A stretch of DNA of 64,000 nt from Microterricola gilva (GTDB lineage Bacteria > Actinomycetota > Actinomycetes > Actinomycetales > Microbacteriaceae): NCBI RefSeq assembly GCF_004217495.1, contig NZ_SHLC01000001.1:496001-560000 (forward strand), given 5' to 3'. A program made the translations under genes and the position numbers. Positions 17,356 to 26,651 of this stretch are shown piece by piece; position 1 is the stretch's first letter; the number at the start of each line of letters is the position of its first letter. The notes beneath the pieces were generated by a model. It had not been told where the DNA came from. It did no database searches and saw nothing but the letters and a program-made list of their open reading frames with translations.

Positions 17356-17447
17356 ACCGGGCACACGCATCCGCGCGTGCTCTCGCACCACAGGTCGGCA
17401 CTCTTGTAAAGGGCGTCGAAACCTGGTGAACGAAGGAAATGCATCCT

Positions 17448-17846
17448 ATGACGATGACAGATCCGGTCGCAGATATGCTGACCAGACTGCGCAACGCTAA
17501 CTCTGCGTACCACGACACCGTGGCCATGCCGCACAGCAAGCTCAAGTCGCACATTGCCGAGATCCTCAAGCGTGAGGGTTACATCGCCGGCTTCGAGGTC
17601 ACCGACGCGAAGGTCGGCCAGACCCTCACGCTCAGCCTCAAGTTCGGCCCCAACCGCGAGCGTTCGATCGTTGGCATCAAGCGCGTTTCGAAGCCCGGCC
17701 TTCGCGTTTACGCAAAGTCGACCGAAATCCCCACCGTCCTCGGTGGCCTCGGTGTTGCCATTCTGTCCACCTCCAGCGGTCTGCTCACCGACCGCCAGGC
17801 CGAGAAGAAGGGCGTAGGTGGGGAAGTCCTCGCCTACGTGTGGTAA
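17448..17846 (+). CDS. rpsH: 30S ribosomal protein S8
   Basis: The 132-residue S8 binds the 16S central domain and, in enterobacteria, represses the spc operon. Motifs: [18 protein letters not shown] at the start, [12 protein letters not shown], and the C-terminal [36 protein letters not shown] 17448 is preferred to an in-frame ATG nine bases upstream because it gives the standard start and is spaced correctly from GAAGGAA. It follows the rpsN-less gap after rplE. Confidence 0.97.
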   Translation: MTMTDPVADMLTRLRNANSAYHDTVAMPHSKLKSHIAEILKREGYIAGFEVTDAKVGQTLTLSLKFGPNRERSIVGIKRVSKPGLRVYAKSTEIPTVLGGLGVAILSTSSGLLTDRQAEKKGVGGEVLAYVW

Positions 17847-17852
17847 TCACCT

Positions 17853-18389
17853 ATGTCACGTATTGGTCGACTCCCCATTGACATCCCCGCAGGCGTCACT
17901 GTGACGATCTCGGGTCAGAATGTTGCCGTCAAGGGCCCGAAGGGCGAGCTCGCGCTCGTCATCGCCAGCCCGATCACGGCCACGGTCGAAGAGAACCAGG
18001 TTCTCGTCACCCGTCCGGACGACGAGCGCGCATCGCGTTCGCTGCACGGCCTCACCCGTACGCTGATCGCCAACCAGATCATCGGCGTCACCGAGGGTTA
18101 CTCCAAGGGCCTCGAGATCGTCGGTACCGGTTACCGCGTCGCGCAGAAGGGCAACTCGCTCGAGTTCGCCCTCGGCTTCTCGCACCCCGTCACCGTCGAT
18201 GCTCCTGAGGGCATCACCTTCACGGTCGAGGGCAACACCAAGCTCACCGTTGCAGGCATCGACAAGCAGGCCGTCGGTGAGGTTGCCGCCAACATCCGCA
18301 AGATCAAGAAGCCGGAGCCCTACAAGGGCAAGGGCATCCGCTACGCCGGCGAGGTTGTCCGTCGTAAGGCCGGAAAGGCTGGTAAGTAA
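17853..18389 (+). CDS. rplF: 50S ribosomal protein L6
   Basis: The 178-residue L6 sits near the factor-binding site. Two related alpha/beta repeats are present; the start is [19 protein letters not shown], and the C-terminal [29 protein letters not shown] motif is canonical. It starts six bases after rpsH and is followed by rplR after two bases. Standard length. Confidence 0.97.
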   Translation: MSRIGRLPIDIPAGVTVTISGQNVAVKGPKGELALVIASPITATVEENQVLVTRPDDERASRSLHGLTRTLIANQIIGVTEGYSKGLEIVGTGYRVAQKGNSLEFALGFSHPVTVDAPEGITFTVEGNTKLTVAGIDKQAVGEVAANIRKIKKPEPYKGKGIRYAGEVVRRKAGKAGK

Positions 18390-18391
18390 CC

Positions 18392-18763
18392 ATGGGTCTC
18401 GGAACCAGAGGAAAGAGCAAGTCGGCTGCGCGCACCCGTCGCCACACCCGACTTCGCAAGAAGATCGAGGGCACCGCGGTTCGTCCGCGCCTCATCGTCA
18501 ACCGTTCAGCACGCCACGTATTCGTACAGGTTGTGGACGACAGCAAGGGCCACACGCTGGCTTCCGCTTCCACCATGGAAGCAGACCTGCGTACCTTCGA
18601 CGGTGACAAGACGGCCAAGGCACGCAAGATCGGCGCACTCGTCGCCGAGCGTGCACAGGCTGCTGGCATCGACGCCGTCGTTTTTGACCGTGGTGGCAGC
18701 AAGTACGCGGGTCGCGTAGCCGCTGTCGCTGATGGAGCGCGAGAGGCAGGGCTCAAGCTGTGA
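18392..18763 (+). CDS. rplR: 50S ribosomal protein L18
   Basis: A 123-residue 5S-rRNA-binding protein. Motifs: [35 protein letters not shown], then [41 protein letters not shown]. It begins two bases after rplF, and its TGA overlaps the rpsE GTG by four bases. Standard length. Confidence 0.97.
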   Translation: MGLGTRGKSKSAARTRRHTRLRKKIEGTAVRPRLIVNRSARHVFVQVVDDSKGHTLASASTMEADLRTFDGDKTAKARKIGALVAERAQAAGIDAVVFDRGGSKYAGRVAAVADGAREAGLKL

Positions 18764-19455
18764 GCGAGATTACTAAGGAGCAAGAGGTGGCTGTTGTAGA
18801 GGCACCGGTGGAGACCGCTGCATCGACGGCACCCGCACAGAACGAGCGTGAAGCTCGTCGTGGCGGCCGTGAGCGCAACCCCAACCGCGAGCGTGGAGCC
18901 CGCGACGCCGAGAAGAGCCAGTTCCTGGAGCGCGTTGTCACCATCAACCGCGTGTCGAAGGTCGTCAAGGGTGGTCGTCGCTTCAGCTTCACCGCTCTCG
19001 TCGTCGTCGGCGACGGCAACGGACTCGTCGGTGTTGGATATGGCAAGGCCCGCGAGGTGCCGACCGCTATCTCCAAGGGCGTCGAAGAGGCCAAGAAGAA
19101 CTTCTTCCGCGTCCCCCGCGTCGGCAGCACCATCCCGCACCCCGTGCAGGGTGAGGCCGCAGCCGGTGTCGTTCTGCTTCGTCCGGCCGCTGCCGGTACC
19201 GGTGTTATCGCCGGTGGCCCGGTTCGCGCCGTGCTCGAGTGTGCAGGCATCCACGACGTGCTGAGCAAGTCGCTCGGTTCGTCGAACACGATCAACATCG
19301 TGCACGCAACCGTCGCAGCCCTGCAGCAGCTCGAGGAACCTCGCGCCGTTGCCGCTCGCCGTGGGCTCGCCTACGACGAGGTCGCTCCGGCCCGTCTGCT
19401 GCGTGCCGAGGCTCAGGCAGCCGAGGCTGCCGCAGCAGCGAAGGCAGGTGCCTAA
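18760..19455 (+). CDS. rpsE: 30S ribosomal protein S5
   Basis: A 231-residue S5, important for decoding fidelity. The core runs from [23 protein letters not shown] (about 49-71) through [19 protein letters not shown] and [22 protein letters not shown]. Both ends are extended: about 45 charged residues at the N-terminus (Glu/Arg/Ala-rich) and an Ala-rich tail. GTG 18760 overlaps the rplR stop; the stop shares a base with rpmD ATG. Confidence 0.96.
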   Translation: MSEITKEQEVAVVEAPVETAASTAPAQNEREARRGGRERNPNRERGARDAEKSQFLERVVTINRVSKVVKGGRRFSFTALVVVGDGNGLVGVGYGKAREVPTAISKGVEEAKKNFFRVPRVGSTIPHPVQGEAAAGVVLLRPAAAGTGVIAGGPVRAVLECAGIHDVLSKSLGSSNTINIVHATVAALQQLEEPRAVAARRGLAYDEVAPARLLRAEAQAAEAAAAAKAGA

Positions 19456-19640
19456 TGGCCGCGCAGCTCAAGGTTACGCAGATCAAGTCCAAAGTTAGTG
19501 AGAAGCAGAACCAGCGCGACACGCTTCGCAGCCTGGGACTCAAGCGCATCGGTGACGTTGTCGTTCGTGAAGACACCCCGCAGAACCGCGGCTACGTCAA
19601 CACTGTCGCTCACCTTGTCAAGGTCGAGGAGATTGACTAA
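19455..19640 (+). CDS. rpmD: 50S ribosomal protein L30
   Basis: A 61-residue L30: [30 protein letters not shown], then [24 protein letters not shown]. Both stop/start junctions are TAATG overlaps, with rpsE in front and rplO behind. Translation therefore most likely depends on coupling; no independent strong ribosome-binding site is visible. Confidence 0.96.
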   Translation: MAAQLKVTQIKSKVSEKQNQRDTLRSLGLKRIGDVVVREDTPQNRGYVNTVAHLVKVEEID

Positions 19641-20236
19641 TGGCTGAAGCCAAGGAAACAGCAGAGAAGGAAGCCGTCAAGGCTGCCCCTAAGAAGGCAA
19701 CCGCGGCTAAGGCAGCAACCAAGGCTCCGGCCAAGGCTGCAGCCGAGAAGGCGCCCGCAAAGGCCAAGGCCGTCAAGGCCGAGGCTGGCGAGGCACGCGA
19801 GCAGGTCCTCAAGGTGCACCACCTCCGCCCGGCTCCCGGCGCGAAGAAGGACCGCACCCGTGTTGGCCGCGGTGAAGGCTCCAAGGGTAAGACGGCTGGC
19901 CGTGGTACCAAGGGAACCAAGGCGCGCTACCAGGTCCGCATCGGCTTCGAGGGTGGGCAGATGCCGCTGCACATGCGCACCCCGAAGCTCCGCGGCTTCA
20001 AGAACCCGTTCCGCGTTGAGTACCAGGTCGTGAACCTGGACAAGCTCGCCGAGCTCTACCCCACCGGTGGAGACGTCACCATCAGCGACCTCGTCGCCAA
20101 GGGTGCGGTGCGCAACAACGAAAAGGTCAAGGTTCTCGGCGATGGCGACATTGCAGTTAAACTGAACGTAACGGTCGACAAGGTCTCCGGCTCCGCCGAG
20201 GCTAAGATTGTCGCCGCTGGCGGATCAATCAACTAG
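19640..20236 (+). CDS. rplO: 50S ribosomal protein L15, with N-terminal Ala/Lys-rich extension
   Basis: The L15 core begins about residue 56 ([33 protein letters not shown]) and continues through [20 protein letters not shown] to the usual C-terminus. In front is an unusual extension of about 50 residues built from PKKA, APAKA and similar units, histone-H1-like in composition. Total 198 residues against about 145-150 for a typical L15. It is coupled to rpmD by TAATG and ends the spc ribosomal genes before a hairpin and secY. Confidence 0.95.
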   Translation: MAEAKETAEKEAVKAAPKKATAAKAATKAPAKAAAEKAPAKAKAVKAEAGEAREQVLKVHHLRPAPGAKKDRTRVGRGEGSKGKTAGRGTKGTKARYQVRIGFEGGQMPLHMRTPKLRGFKNPFRVEYQVVNLDKLAELYPTGGDVTISDLVAKGAVRNNEKVKVLGDGDIAVKLNVTVDKVSGSAEAKIVAAGGSIN

Positions 20237-20253
20237 TACACCAGTAGTTGTAA

Positions 20254-20302
20254 CGAGCCTGTCGGGACCTCGCGTAGTATTCGTGGGGGCCCGGCAGGCT
20301 CG
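20254..20302 (+). other. Hairpin in the secY leader
   Basis: A 13-bp stem, 20254-20266 with 20290-20302 (one G-U pair), enclosing 23 bases that include TAGTAT. The right arm GCCCGGCAGGCTCG (20289-20302) recurs exactly at 26537-26550 in the rpoA leader; the left arm contains GAGCCTGTCG, part of the REP-like repeat at 7311. It could be an intrinsic attenuator. Confidence 0.6.
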
Positions 20303-20360
20303 ATTCACACAGTGGGTGTGAGAGCAGTGACTGATTCTTCACGGAATTACAGGAGGCCTT

Positions 20361-21683
20361 GTGTTTAGCGCGATCGCGCGGATTTTCCGCACGCCCGACC
20401 TTCGGAAGAAGATCGGCTTCACTTTGGGCATGGTTGCCCTCTTCAGACTGGGCTCGTTCATCCCCGCCCCGTTTGTCGATTTCAACAGCGTGCAGCAGTG
20501 TCTGGCAGCCAACTCCGACACCTCGGGCCTCTACGAGCTCGTCAACCTGTTCAGCGGTGGAGCCCTCCTCCAGCTCTCCATCTTCGCACTGGGCATCATG
20601 CCGTACATCACGGCCTCGATCATCGTGCAGCTGCTGCGCGTGGTCATCCCTCACTTTGAGACCCTCTACAAGGAGGGTCAGGCGGGTCAGTCAACGCTGA
20701 CGCAGTACACCCGCTACCTCACGATCGCCCTCGCGGTCCTGCAGTCCACCACGCTGATCACCGTTGCCCGCAGCGGTGCTCTCTTCGGCAGCTCAGGCAA
20801 CGCCGCCTGCACGCAGCTGCTGACGAACGACGCCTGGTACGCAATCATGCTGATGGTGCTCACGATGACCGCCGGTACCGGTGTCATCATGTGGATGGGC
20901 GAGCTCATCACCGAGCGCGGCGTCGGCAACGGTATGTCGCTGCTGATCTTCACCTCGATCGCCGCACAGTTCCCGGCATCCCTCGGACGTATCGCGTCGG
21001 CCAAGGGCTGGGACACGCTCGCCATCGTGATCGCCGTCGGCCTCGTCGTCGTCGCAGCCGTCGTGTTCGTCGAGCAATCGCAGCGCAGAATCCCGGTGCA
21101 GTACGCGAAGCGCATGGTCGGCCGCCGCACCTACGGCGGAAACAACACGTACATCCCGATCAAGGTCAACATGGCCGGCGTCATCCCCGTGATCTTCGCG
21201 TCGTCGCTGCTCTACCTGCCCGCGCTGATCGCCCAGTTCAACCAGCCGGCCCCCGGCGAAGAGCCGCAGGCCTGGGTGCTGTGGGTGACCGCGAACCTCA
21301 CCGGCGGCGGGCAGCCGCTGTACATGCTCCTGTACTTCCTGCTCATCGTCGGATTCACTTACTTCTATGTCGCGATCACCTTCAACCCCGAAGAGGTCGC
21401 CGACAACATGAAGAAGTACGGTGGCTTCATCCCCGGCATCCGTGCCGGTCGACCCACCGCCGAGTACCTCGACTATGTGCTCACCCGCATCACGCTTCCC
21501 GGCTCGCTCTACCTGGGTATCATCGCCCTGTTGCCGCTGGTCGCGTTCTCTGCGGTCGGTGCCGACCAGAACTTCCCGTTCGGCGGCGCCTCCATCTTGA
21601 TCATCGTTGGTGTTGGTCTCGAGACGGTCAAGCAGATCGACTCGCAGCTGCAGCAGCGTCACTACGAAGGGTTGCTGCGATGA
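20361..21683 (+). CDS. secY: Preprotein translocase subunit SecY
   Basis: A 440-residue channel subunit of the SecYEG translocon with about ten membrane segments. It starts [18 protein letters not shown] and carries the conserved [27 protein letters not shown] region, the second half with GMSLLIF, and a C-terminal [14 protein letters not shown] tail typical of actinobacterial SecY. GTG 20361 has a strong AGGAGG. It overlaps adk by four bases. Position after rplO is conserved in bacteria. Confidence 0.97.
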   Translation: MFSAIARIFRTPDLRKKIGFTLGMVALFRLGSFIPAPFVDFNSVQQCLAANSDTSGLYELVNLFSGGALLQLSIFALGIMPYITASIIVQLLRVVIPHFETLYKEGQAGQSTLTQYTRYLTIALAVLQSTTLITVARSGALFGSSGNAACTQLLTNDAWYAIMLMVLTMTAGTGVIMWMGELITERGVGNGMSLLIFTSIAAQFPASLGRIASAKGWDTLAIVIAVGLVVVAAVVFVEQSQRRIPVQYAKRMVGRRTYGGNNTYIPIKVNMAGVIPVIFASSLLYLPALIAQFNQPAPGEEPQAWVLWVTANLTGGGQPLYMLLYFLLIVGFTYFYVAITFNPEEVADNMKKYGGFIPGIRAGRPTAEYLDYVLTRITLPGSLYLGIIALLPLVAFSAVGADQNFPFGGASILIIVGVGLETVKQIDSQLQQRHYEGLLR

Positions 21684-22324
21684 GCAAAACCGCCGCAGAA
21701 CGCAACATCGCCCGAGGCGCACGCCTCCTGATCGTCGGTCCTCCCGGCGCGGGCAAAGGAACTCAGGCGAAGCGCATCGGCGAGACGTTCGGTATCCCCG
21801 ACGTGTCGACCGGGGACATCTTCCGCTTCCACATCAAGAACGGCACGGAGCTCGGTCTCCGCGTCAAGGCGATCGTCGATGCCGGTGACTACGTCCCCGA
21901 CTCGCTCACGAACGAGATCGTGACCGCCCGGCTCGAGGAGGAGGATGCCGCCAACGGCTTCCTGCTCGACGGCTACCCGCGCACGATCGACCAGGTGCAC
22001 TACCTGGACGGGCTCCTCGAGAAGAAGGGTCAGCCTCTCGAGGCCGTGATCCGCCTCGTCGCCGACCAGGAGGAGATCATCGCGCGTCTCTCCAAGCGCG
22101 CGCTCGAGCAGGGTCGTGCAGACGACACCGAGGAAGCCATCCGGCACCGCCAGGAGGTGTACGCCCGCGAGACCGCTCCGCTGGTTGAGGTCTTCCGTGA
22201 GCGTGGCCTGCTGATCGACGTCGACGGCCTCGGCAACGTCGATGAAGTCGGCGACCGCATCAGCGCAGCGCTGCAGGCCGCGGGAATCGGCGTCGCCGAC
22301 TCCGACGTCGCCGCCGCGTCCTAG
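21680..22324 (+). CDS. adk: Adenylate kinase
   Basis: A 214-residue enzyme interconverting ATP + AMP and 2 ADP. P-loop [14 protein letters not shown] (about 20-33), the AMP-binding STGDIFR, the DGYPRT motif and [17 protein letters not shown]. The lid is the short actinobacterial type with no four-Cys zinc site. A nonstandard extra stretch of about 14 residues precedes the first strand. ATG 21680 overlaps the secY stop; map follows eight bases after the adk stop. Confidence 0.95.
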   Translation: MSKTAAERNIARGARLLIVGPPGAGKGTQAKRIGETFGIPDVSTGDIFRFHIKNGTELGLRVKAIVDAGDYVPDSLTNEIVTARLEEEDAANGFLLDGYPRTIDQVHYLDGLLEKKGQPLEAVIRLVADQEEIIARLSKRALEQGRADDTEEAIRHRQEVYARETAPLVEVFRERGLLIDVDGLGNVDEVGDRISAALQAAGIGVADSDVAAAS

Positions 22325-22332
22325 GCCGCTCG

Positions 22333-23184
22333 ATGGGCTTTCGCCGCACGTCGATCTACAAGTCGGCTGCCGAACTCCGGCAGATGGTCGCGCCCGGTCT
22401 CGTGACCGCGGCCGGCCTGGCGGCCGTCCGCAGCAACATCCGGCCCGGCATCACGCCGCTGGAGCTCGACGGCATCGCCGAGGCCGCGATCATCGCGGCC
22501 GGCGGTGTCTCGAACTTCAAGCTCGTCCCCGGCTACCGCCACACCCTGTGCATCTCGGTGAACGCCGATGTCGTGCACGGAATCCCGAGCACCCGCCCGC
22601 TCGAACCCGGTGACATCGTCTCCGTCGACGGCGGAGCCGACGTCGCCGGGTGGAGCGGTGACTCCGCGTTCACGGTGGTCGTCCCCGATCCAGCGCGCCC
22701 CGAGCTCGTCGCGGCCCGGCAGCACCTCAGCGACGTCACGGAGCAGTCGCTCTGGCACGGCATCGCGCGGCTCGCACGTGCCCGCCACCTCAACGAGGTC
22801 GGCGACTCCGTTCAGGGTTATGTCGAGGCCAACCCGGCACCGGGCTCCGACGAGCCGTACGGGATCCTCACCGACTACATCGGCCACGGCATCGGGCGCA
22901 GCATGCACGAGGAGCCGCCCGTGTTCAACTACCGCGTCCGGCAGAAGGGCCCCGAGGTCAAGGCCGGCCTGGTCGTCGCCATCGAGCCGATGGTCGTCGC
23001 GGGGGACATCGACACCTTCACGCAGGATGACGAGTGGACTGTCACGACGGAGGACGGCGGCGACGCGGCGCACTGGGAGCACAGCGTTGCCGTGCACAGT
23101 GGTGGCATCTGGGTGCTCACCGCGGTCGACGGCGGAGCGGCGCAGCTGGCTCCGCTCGGCGTCACCCCCGTTCCCATTCCCTGA
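22333..23184 (+). CDS. map: Methionine aminopeptidase, type I
   Basis: A 283-residue dinuclear metalloenzyme removing N-terminal Met. The metal ligands are visible: Asp in VDGGADV, Asp in SGDSAFT, His in IGHGIGRSMHEEP, Glu in VAIEPMV and Glu in WEHSVAV. The substrate His lies in the GYRHTLCIS segment. It shows no N-terminal zinc-finger or SH3-binding extension. It lies directly after adk, as in many actinobacteria, and precedes ptsI by 94 bases. Confidence 0.95.
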   Translation: MGFRRTSIYKSAAELRQMVAPGLVTAAGLAAVRSNIRPGITPLELDGIAEAAIIAAGGVSNFKLVPGYRHTLCISVNADVVHGIPSTRPLEPGDIVSVDGGADVAGWSGDSAFTVVVPDPARPELVAARQHLSDVTEQSLWHGIARLARARHLNEVGDSVQGYVEANPAPGSDEPYGILTDYIGHGIGRSMHEEPPVFNYRVRQKGPEVKAGLVVAIEPMVVAGDIDTFTQDDEWTVTTEDGGDAAHWEHSVAVHSGGIWVLTAVDGGAAQLAPLGVTPVPIP

Positions 23185-23278
23185 GTTCAGCGGCTAGGGT
23201 GTTGTCGACGGCAGCCCAGCACTGGAGGTCACTCGTGATGTGTGCACACAGCGGAGTCCGAGTCGGGGGAGTGCGCTC

Positions 23279-24961
23279 ATGCGTGTGAGCGGAACCGGGA
23301 TCGGCACCGGAATCGCCATCGGCCCCGTGGTGCGGATGCCGGATCCACTGCCTGATCCCGCAGATGTCCCGAGCACCATCGGTGCGGACGCCGAGCGGCA
23401 GCGTGCACAGCGCGCGCTGCGTGCCGTGGCCGCGGAGCTTCGCCGCCGCGGCGGGCTCGCGGGCGGCGCGGCATCCGAGGTGCTCGAGGCACAGGCGATG
23501 TTCGCGGAAGACCCCATGCTTGAGGGCGACGTTGACGCGCGGATCGCCTCGGGCAAGACAGCCGATCGGGCCGTTCACGAGGCCTATGCCGCCTACCGTG
23601 CGCAGCTCGTTGCCCTCGGCGGCTACATGGCCGAGCGCGCCGTTGACGTCGACGACGTGTCGCAGCGGGTCGTCGCCGAGGTCCTCGGCGTGCAGGCCCC
23701 CGGTGTTCCGCACCCCGGCCACCCCTTCGTGCTCGTCGCGCGCGACCTGGCTCCTGCCGACACCGCGACGCTCGATCTCGATCAGGTGCTCGCGCTCGTG
23801 ACCATCGGAGGCGGCCCGACCTCGCACACGGCGATCCTCGCACGGGACAAGGCCATCGTCGCCGTCGTCGCGGCCGAGGGGGCGAGCGCGCTGAGCGACG
23901 ATGACGAGGTCATCGTCGACGCGGAGAACGATGTGCTCGTGCTCGCGCCGACGGCTGCGGAACGCGCGGAAGCCGAGGCCAGGCGCGCCGAGCGCGACGC
24001 CCGCCGTGCTGCGCCGCTCACGCCAGGGAGGCTGGCCGACGGCACGGCCGTCCCGTTGCTCGCGAACCTCGGGTCCGCTGACGCGGCTGCCGGTGCGGTG
24101 GCCGCCGGCGCCGAGGGCGTCGGCCTGTTCCGCACCGAGTTCCTGTTCCTCGAGGCCACGAGCGCTCCGACCGTCGCGGAGCAGCAGCTCGAGTACGGCA
24201 GACTGCTGCAGGCCTTCGACGGCAAGAAGGTGGTCGTGCGGGTGCTCGATGCCGGCGCAGACAAGCCGCTCGCCTTCCTGCACGATGACACAGGTCACGA
24301 AGACAATCCCGCACTCGGTCTGCGCGGCATCCGTGCGCTCCGCGCGCACGAACAGATCCTGCGCGATCAGCTCACGGCCCTCGCAGCCGCCGACGCTGAG
24401 ACGAACGCCGAGCTGTGGGTGATGGCGCCGATGGTCGCCACGGTCGAGGAGGCCGAGTACTTCACCGCGCTCGCCCGCGAGCTCGGCATCCGCACACCGG
24501 GTGTCATGATCGAGGTGCCGTCGGCGGCCCTGCTCGCCGACCGGATGCTGCAGGCGACCGACTTCGCGTCGATCGGCACCAACGACCTCACCCAGTACAC
24601 CCTCGCTGCCGACCGCCTGCTCGGCAGCGTCGCCGCCCTGCAGAGCCCGTGGAACCCGGCCGTGCTCCGGCTGATCGCCGAGGTCGGCGCCGCGGGCAGG
24701 GGCCTCGGCAAGCCCGTCGGCATCTGCGGCGAGGCCGCAGCCGACCCGCTGTTGGCCGTCGTGCTCGTCGGGCTCGGAGCGACGAGCCTGTCGATGTCAT
24801 CGGCGGCCATCGCCGATGTGCGCGCGTCACTGCTCCGCTTCGACGCCGCCCAGGCGGCCGCGATGGCGGATCTCGCGCTTGCTGCGGTGGGAGCCGCGGA
24901 GGCGCACTCCGCGGTCAGGGCCTTCGCCGCCGGCATCGCAGCACGAGACGGCGACGGATAA
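23279..24961 (+). CDS. ptsI: PTS Enzyme I (phosphoenolpyruvate-protein phosphotransferase)
   Basis: A 560-residue Enzyme I, which passes phosphate from PEP to HPr. The phospho-accepting His183 lies in GGPTSHTAILAR; the PEP-binding domain has RTEFLFLE, DAGADKPLAF, FASIGTNDLTQYTLAADR and the active-site Cys in GICGEAA. ATG 23279 follows GGGGGAG by eight bases. No HPr or Enzyme II gene is nearby, so this general PTS component sits alone between map and infA, inside the spc/alpha ribosomal cluster. Sequence is full length and all key residues are kept. Confidence 0.9.
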   Translation: MRVSGTGIGTGIAIGPVVRMPDPLPDPADVPSTIGADAERQRAQRALRAVAAELRRRGGLAGGAASEVLEAQAMFAEDPMLEGDVDARIASGKTADRAVHEAYAAYRAQLVALGGYMAERAVDVDDVSQRVVAEVLGVQAPGVPHPGHPFVLVARDLAPADTATLDLDQVLALVTIGGGPTSHTAILARDKAIVAVVAAEGASALSDDDEVIVDAENDVLVLAPTAAERAEAEARRAERDARRAAPLTPGRLADGTAVPLLANLGSADAAAGAVAAGAEGVGLFRTEFLFLEATSAPTVAEQQLEYGRLLQAFDGKKVVVRVLDAGADKPLAFLHDDTGHEDNPALGLRGIRALRAHEQILRDQLTALAAADAETNAELWVMAPMVATVEEAEYFTALARELGIRTPGVMIEVPSAALLADRMLQATDFASIGTNDLTQYTLAADRLLGSVAALQSPWNPAVLRLIAEVGAAGRGLGKPVGICGEAAADPLLAVVLVGLGATSLSMSSAAIADVRASLLRFDAAQAAAMADLALAAVGAAEAHSAVRAFAAGIAARDGDG

Positions 24962-24972
24962 TACAGCCTGAC

Positions 24973-25002
24973 TTGGCAAATCCCGGGTTCATCCCATAAG
25001 AT
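24973..25002 (+). promoter_or_regulatory. Promoter of infA-rpmJ-rpsM-rpsK-rpoA-rplQ
   Basis: TTGGCA (24973-24978), 18 bases, TAAGAT (24997-25002). It lies in the AT-richer gap after ptsI and would give a leader of about 105 bases. Confidence 0.65.
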
Positions 25003-25117
25003 TGACCCTTGGTGTTTTATGCACGTTCAGCGTGCCTCATTCGGCGGTTCCCGTTCGGATGAAAACACCGAATAACGCACGATCAGCATCCAATTACTTA
25101 TTAGCGACGAAGAGGCT

Positions 25118-25339
25118 ATGGCCAAAAAAGACGGCGTCATCGAAATCGAGGGCTCGGTGGTAGAAGCTCTGCCCAACGCGATGTTTCGCGTAGAGCTCAC
25201 CAACGGACACAAGGTTCTTGCTCACATCTCGGGCAAGATGCGTCAGCACTACATCCGCATCCTCCCAGAGGACCGCGTGATTGTGGAGCTGAGCCCCTAC
25301 GACCTGACCCGTGGTCGGATCGTTTACCGCTACAAGTAA
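25118..25339 (+). CDS. infA: Translation initiation factor IF-1
   Basis: A 73-residue OB-fold protein that occupies the ribosomal A site during initiation. Complete canonical sequence: [23 protein letters not shown] at the start, [25 protein letters not shown], and [11 protein letters not shown] at the end. AAGAGG precedes ATG 25118. It opens the alpha-operon segment, with rpmJ 69 bases downstream. Confidence 0.97.
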   Translation: MAKKDGVIEIEGSVVEALPNAMFRVELTNGHKVLAHISGKMRQHYIRILPEDRVIVELSPYDLTRGRIVYRYK

Positions 25340-25408
25340 CGGGCTGCTGTTAAGTAACGGCTCGCGGCATCCCGCGAGTACGAAGACAGCGAAAAACAAG
25401 GAACCACA

Positions 25409-25525
25409 ATGAAGGTCAACCCCAGCGTCAAGCCGATCTGCGAGCACTGCAAGGTGATTCGCCGCAACGGCCGCGTCATGGTCATCTGCAAGAGCAACCC
25501 GCGCCACAAGCAGCGTCAGGGCTAG
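25409..25525 (+). CDS. rpmJ: 50S ribosomal protein L36 (zinc-ribbon form)
   Basis: A 38-residue protein. The four zinc ligands are Cys11, Cys14, Cys27 and His33 within CEHC and CKSNPRH. ATG 25409 has AAGGAA eight bases upstream. It lies between infA and rpsM, its conserved position. Carrying the metal-binding form means a zinc-independent paralogue, if any, would be elsewhere. Confidence 0.96.
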   Translation: MKVNPSVKPICEHCKVIRRNGRVMVICKSNPRHKQRQG

Positions 25526-25549
25526 TCTCTTCTCCTTCACGGGGCAGAT

Positions 25550-25562
25550 ACACAATTCAACA
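25550..25562 (+). repeat. 13-base intergenic repeat, copy 1 (before rpsM)
   Basis: ACACAATTCAACA, identical to 26569-26581 before rpoA. AT-rich against its surroundings; 114 bases lie between its end and the rpsM start. Confidence 0.6.
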
Positions 25563-25675
25563 CCGAAATCGCATTCTCAAGAAGCTGAGCGTCTGACGCG
25601 AGGCGGACACCCACGGTTGGAGGCCGTGGCACCGAGAATGCACCACACCTCCACTCACCTCAAGGAGCAGCCACC

Positions 25676-26050
25676 ATGGCACGTCTCGCAGGCGTAGACA
25701 TCCCGCGCGAAAAGCGCGTGGAGATCGCACTGACCTACATTTACGGTGTTGGGCGCACAAGCGCGCTCAAGACCCTCGCTGACACCGAGATCGACGGAAA
25801 CATCCGCGTCAAGGACCTCAGCGACGACCAGCTCGTCGCACTTCGTGACTACATCGAAGGCAACTTCAAGGTAGAAGGTGACCTTCGCCGCGAGGTCGCC
25901 GCCGACATCCGCCGCAAGGTTGAGATCGGATCCTACGAGGGCATCCGCCACCGTCGCGGCCTGCCCGTGCGCGGACAGCGCACCAAGACCAACGCTCGTA
26001 CCCGCAAGGGCCCGAAGCGCACCGTCGCCGGCAAGAAGAAGGCTCGCTAG
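25676..26050 (+). CDS. rpsM: 30S ribosomal protein S13
   Basis: A 124-residue head protein contacting P-site t[29 protein letters not shown] at the start, [39 protein letters not shown] at the C-terminus. AAGGAG precedes ATG 25676. The 150-base gap in front contains the 13-base repeat and a CCACGG/CCGTGG inverted repeat (25611-25629). rpsK follows after 42 bases. Confidence 0.97.
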   Translation: MARLAGVDIPREKRVEIALTYIYGVGRTSALKTLADTEIDGNIRVKDLSDDQLVALRDYIEGNFKVEGDLRREVAADIRRKVEIGSYEGIRHRRGLPVRGQRTKTNARTRKGPKRTVAGKKKAR

Positions 26051-26092
26051 GCCTCGGCCAGCGAACCTCGCCTCTAGGATTCAGGAGAAATC

Positions 26093-26491
26093 ATGGCAGC
26101 ACCAAAGTCGGCCGCACGGAAGCCGCGTAAGAAAGAAAAGAAGAACATTGCTGTGGGCCAGGCCCACATCAAGAGCACGTTCAACAACACGATCGTTTCG
26201 ATCACCGACCCCAGCGGAGCTGTTATCAGCTGGGCTTCGTCGGGAGCCGTCGGCTTCAAGGGTTCGCGTAAGTCGACCCCCTTCGCCGCTCAGCTCGCCG
26301 CCGAGTCGGCTGCGCGTCAGGCGCAGGAGCACGGCATGAAGAAGGTTGACGTCTTCGTCAAGGGCCCGGGTTCGGGTCGCGAGACGGCGATTCGTTCGCT
26401 TCAGGCCGCAGGCCTCGAGGTTGGCTCCATCAACGATGTGACGCCGCAGGCGCACAACGGATGCCGCCCGCCCAAGCGTCGCCGCGTTTAA
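26093..26491 (+). CDS. rpsK: 30S ribosomal protein S11
   Basis: A 132-residue platform protein. Motifs: [38 protein letters not shown], the [20 protein letters not shown] segment and the basic end [20 protein letters not shown] precedes ATG 26093. In many bacteria rpsD (S4) follows; here rpoA follows directly after a 160-base leader. Confidence 0.97.
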   Translation: MAAPKSAARKPRKKEKKNIAVGQAHIKSTFNNTIVSITDPSGAVISWASSGAVGFKGSRKSTPFAAQLAAESAARQAQEHGMKKVDVFVKGPGSGRETAIRSLQAAGLEVGSINDVTPQAHNGCRPPKRRRV

Positions 26492-26511
26492 AGCACTCTT
26501 CGCTGCAGTCT

Positions 26512-26549
26512 GAGCCTGCCTGGCCCCCTCCGGGGAGCCCGGCAGGCTC
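26512..26549 (+). other. Hairpin after rpsK / in the rpoA leader
   Basis: GAGCCTGCC (26512-26520) pairs with GGCAGGCTC (26541-26549), extendable by a further GG/CC beyond a mismatch. The right arm is part of the 14-mer shared with the secY leader hairpin. Confidence 0.6.
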
Positions 26550-26568
26550 GGGCCGTGGAAAGTTCCTT

Positions 26569-26581
26569 ACACAATTCAACA
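26569..26581 (+). repeat. 13-base intergenic repeat, copy 2 (before rpoA)
   Basis: ACACAATTCAACA, identical to 25550-25562; 70 bases lie between its end and the rpoA start. Confidence 0.6.
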
Positions 26582-26611
26582 ACGCCGGGCCAGCTACCCG
26601 GTCGACAACGC

Positions 26612-26633
26612 AAGTGTCATATAGCGGACACTT
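26612..26633 (+). promoter_or_regulatory. Hairpin just before rpoA
   Basis: AAGTGTC (26612-26618) and GACACTT (26627-26633) around eight bases, ending a few bases before the AAAGGA of rpoA. The placement suits translational control. Confidence 0.5.
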
Positions 26634-26651
26634 AGCCGAAAGGAATCAATA

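Noticed and set aside
17309..17447. Hidden rpsN gene in the rplE-rpsH gap
   Set aside because: No frame of about 60 codons with the CxxC zinc motifs of S14 exists; the space is filled by a hairpin.
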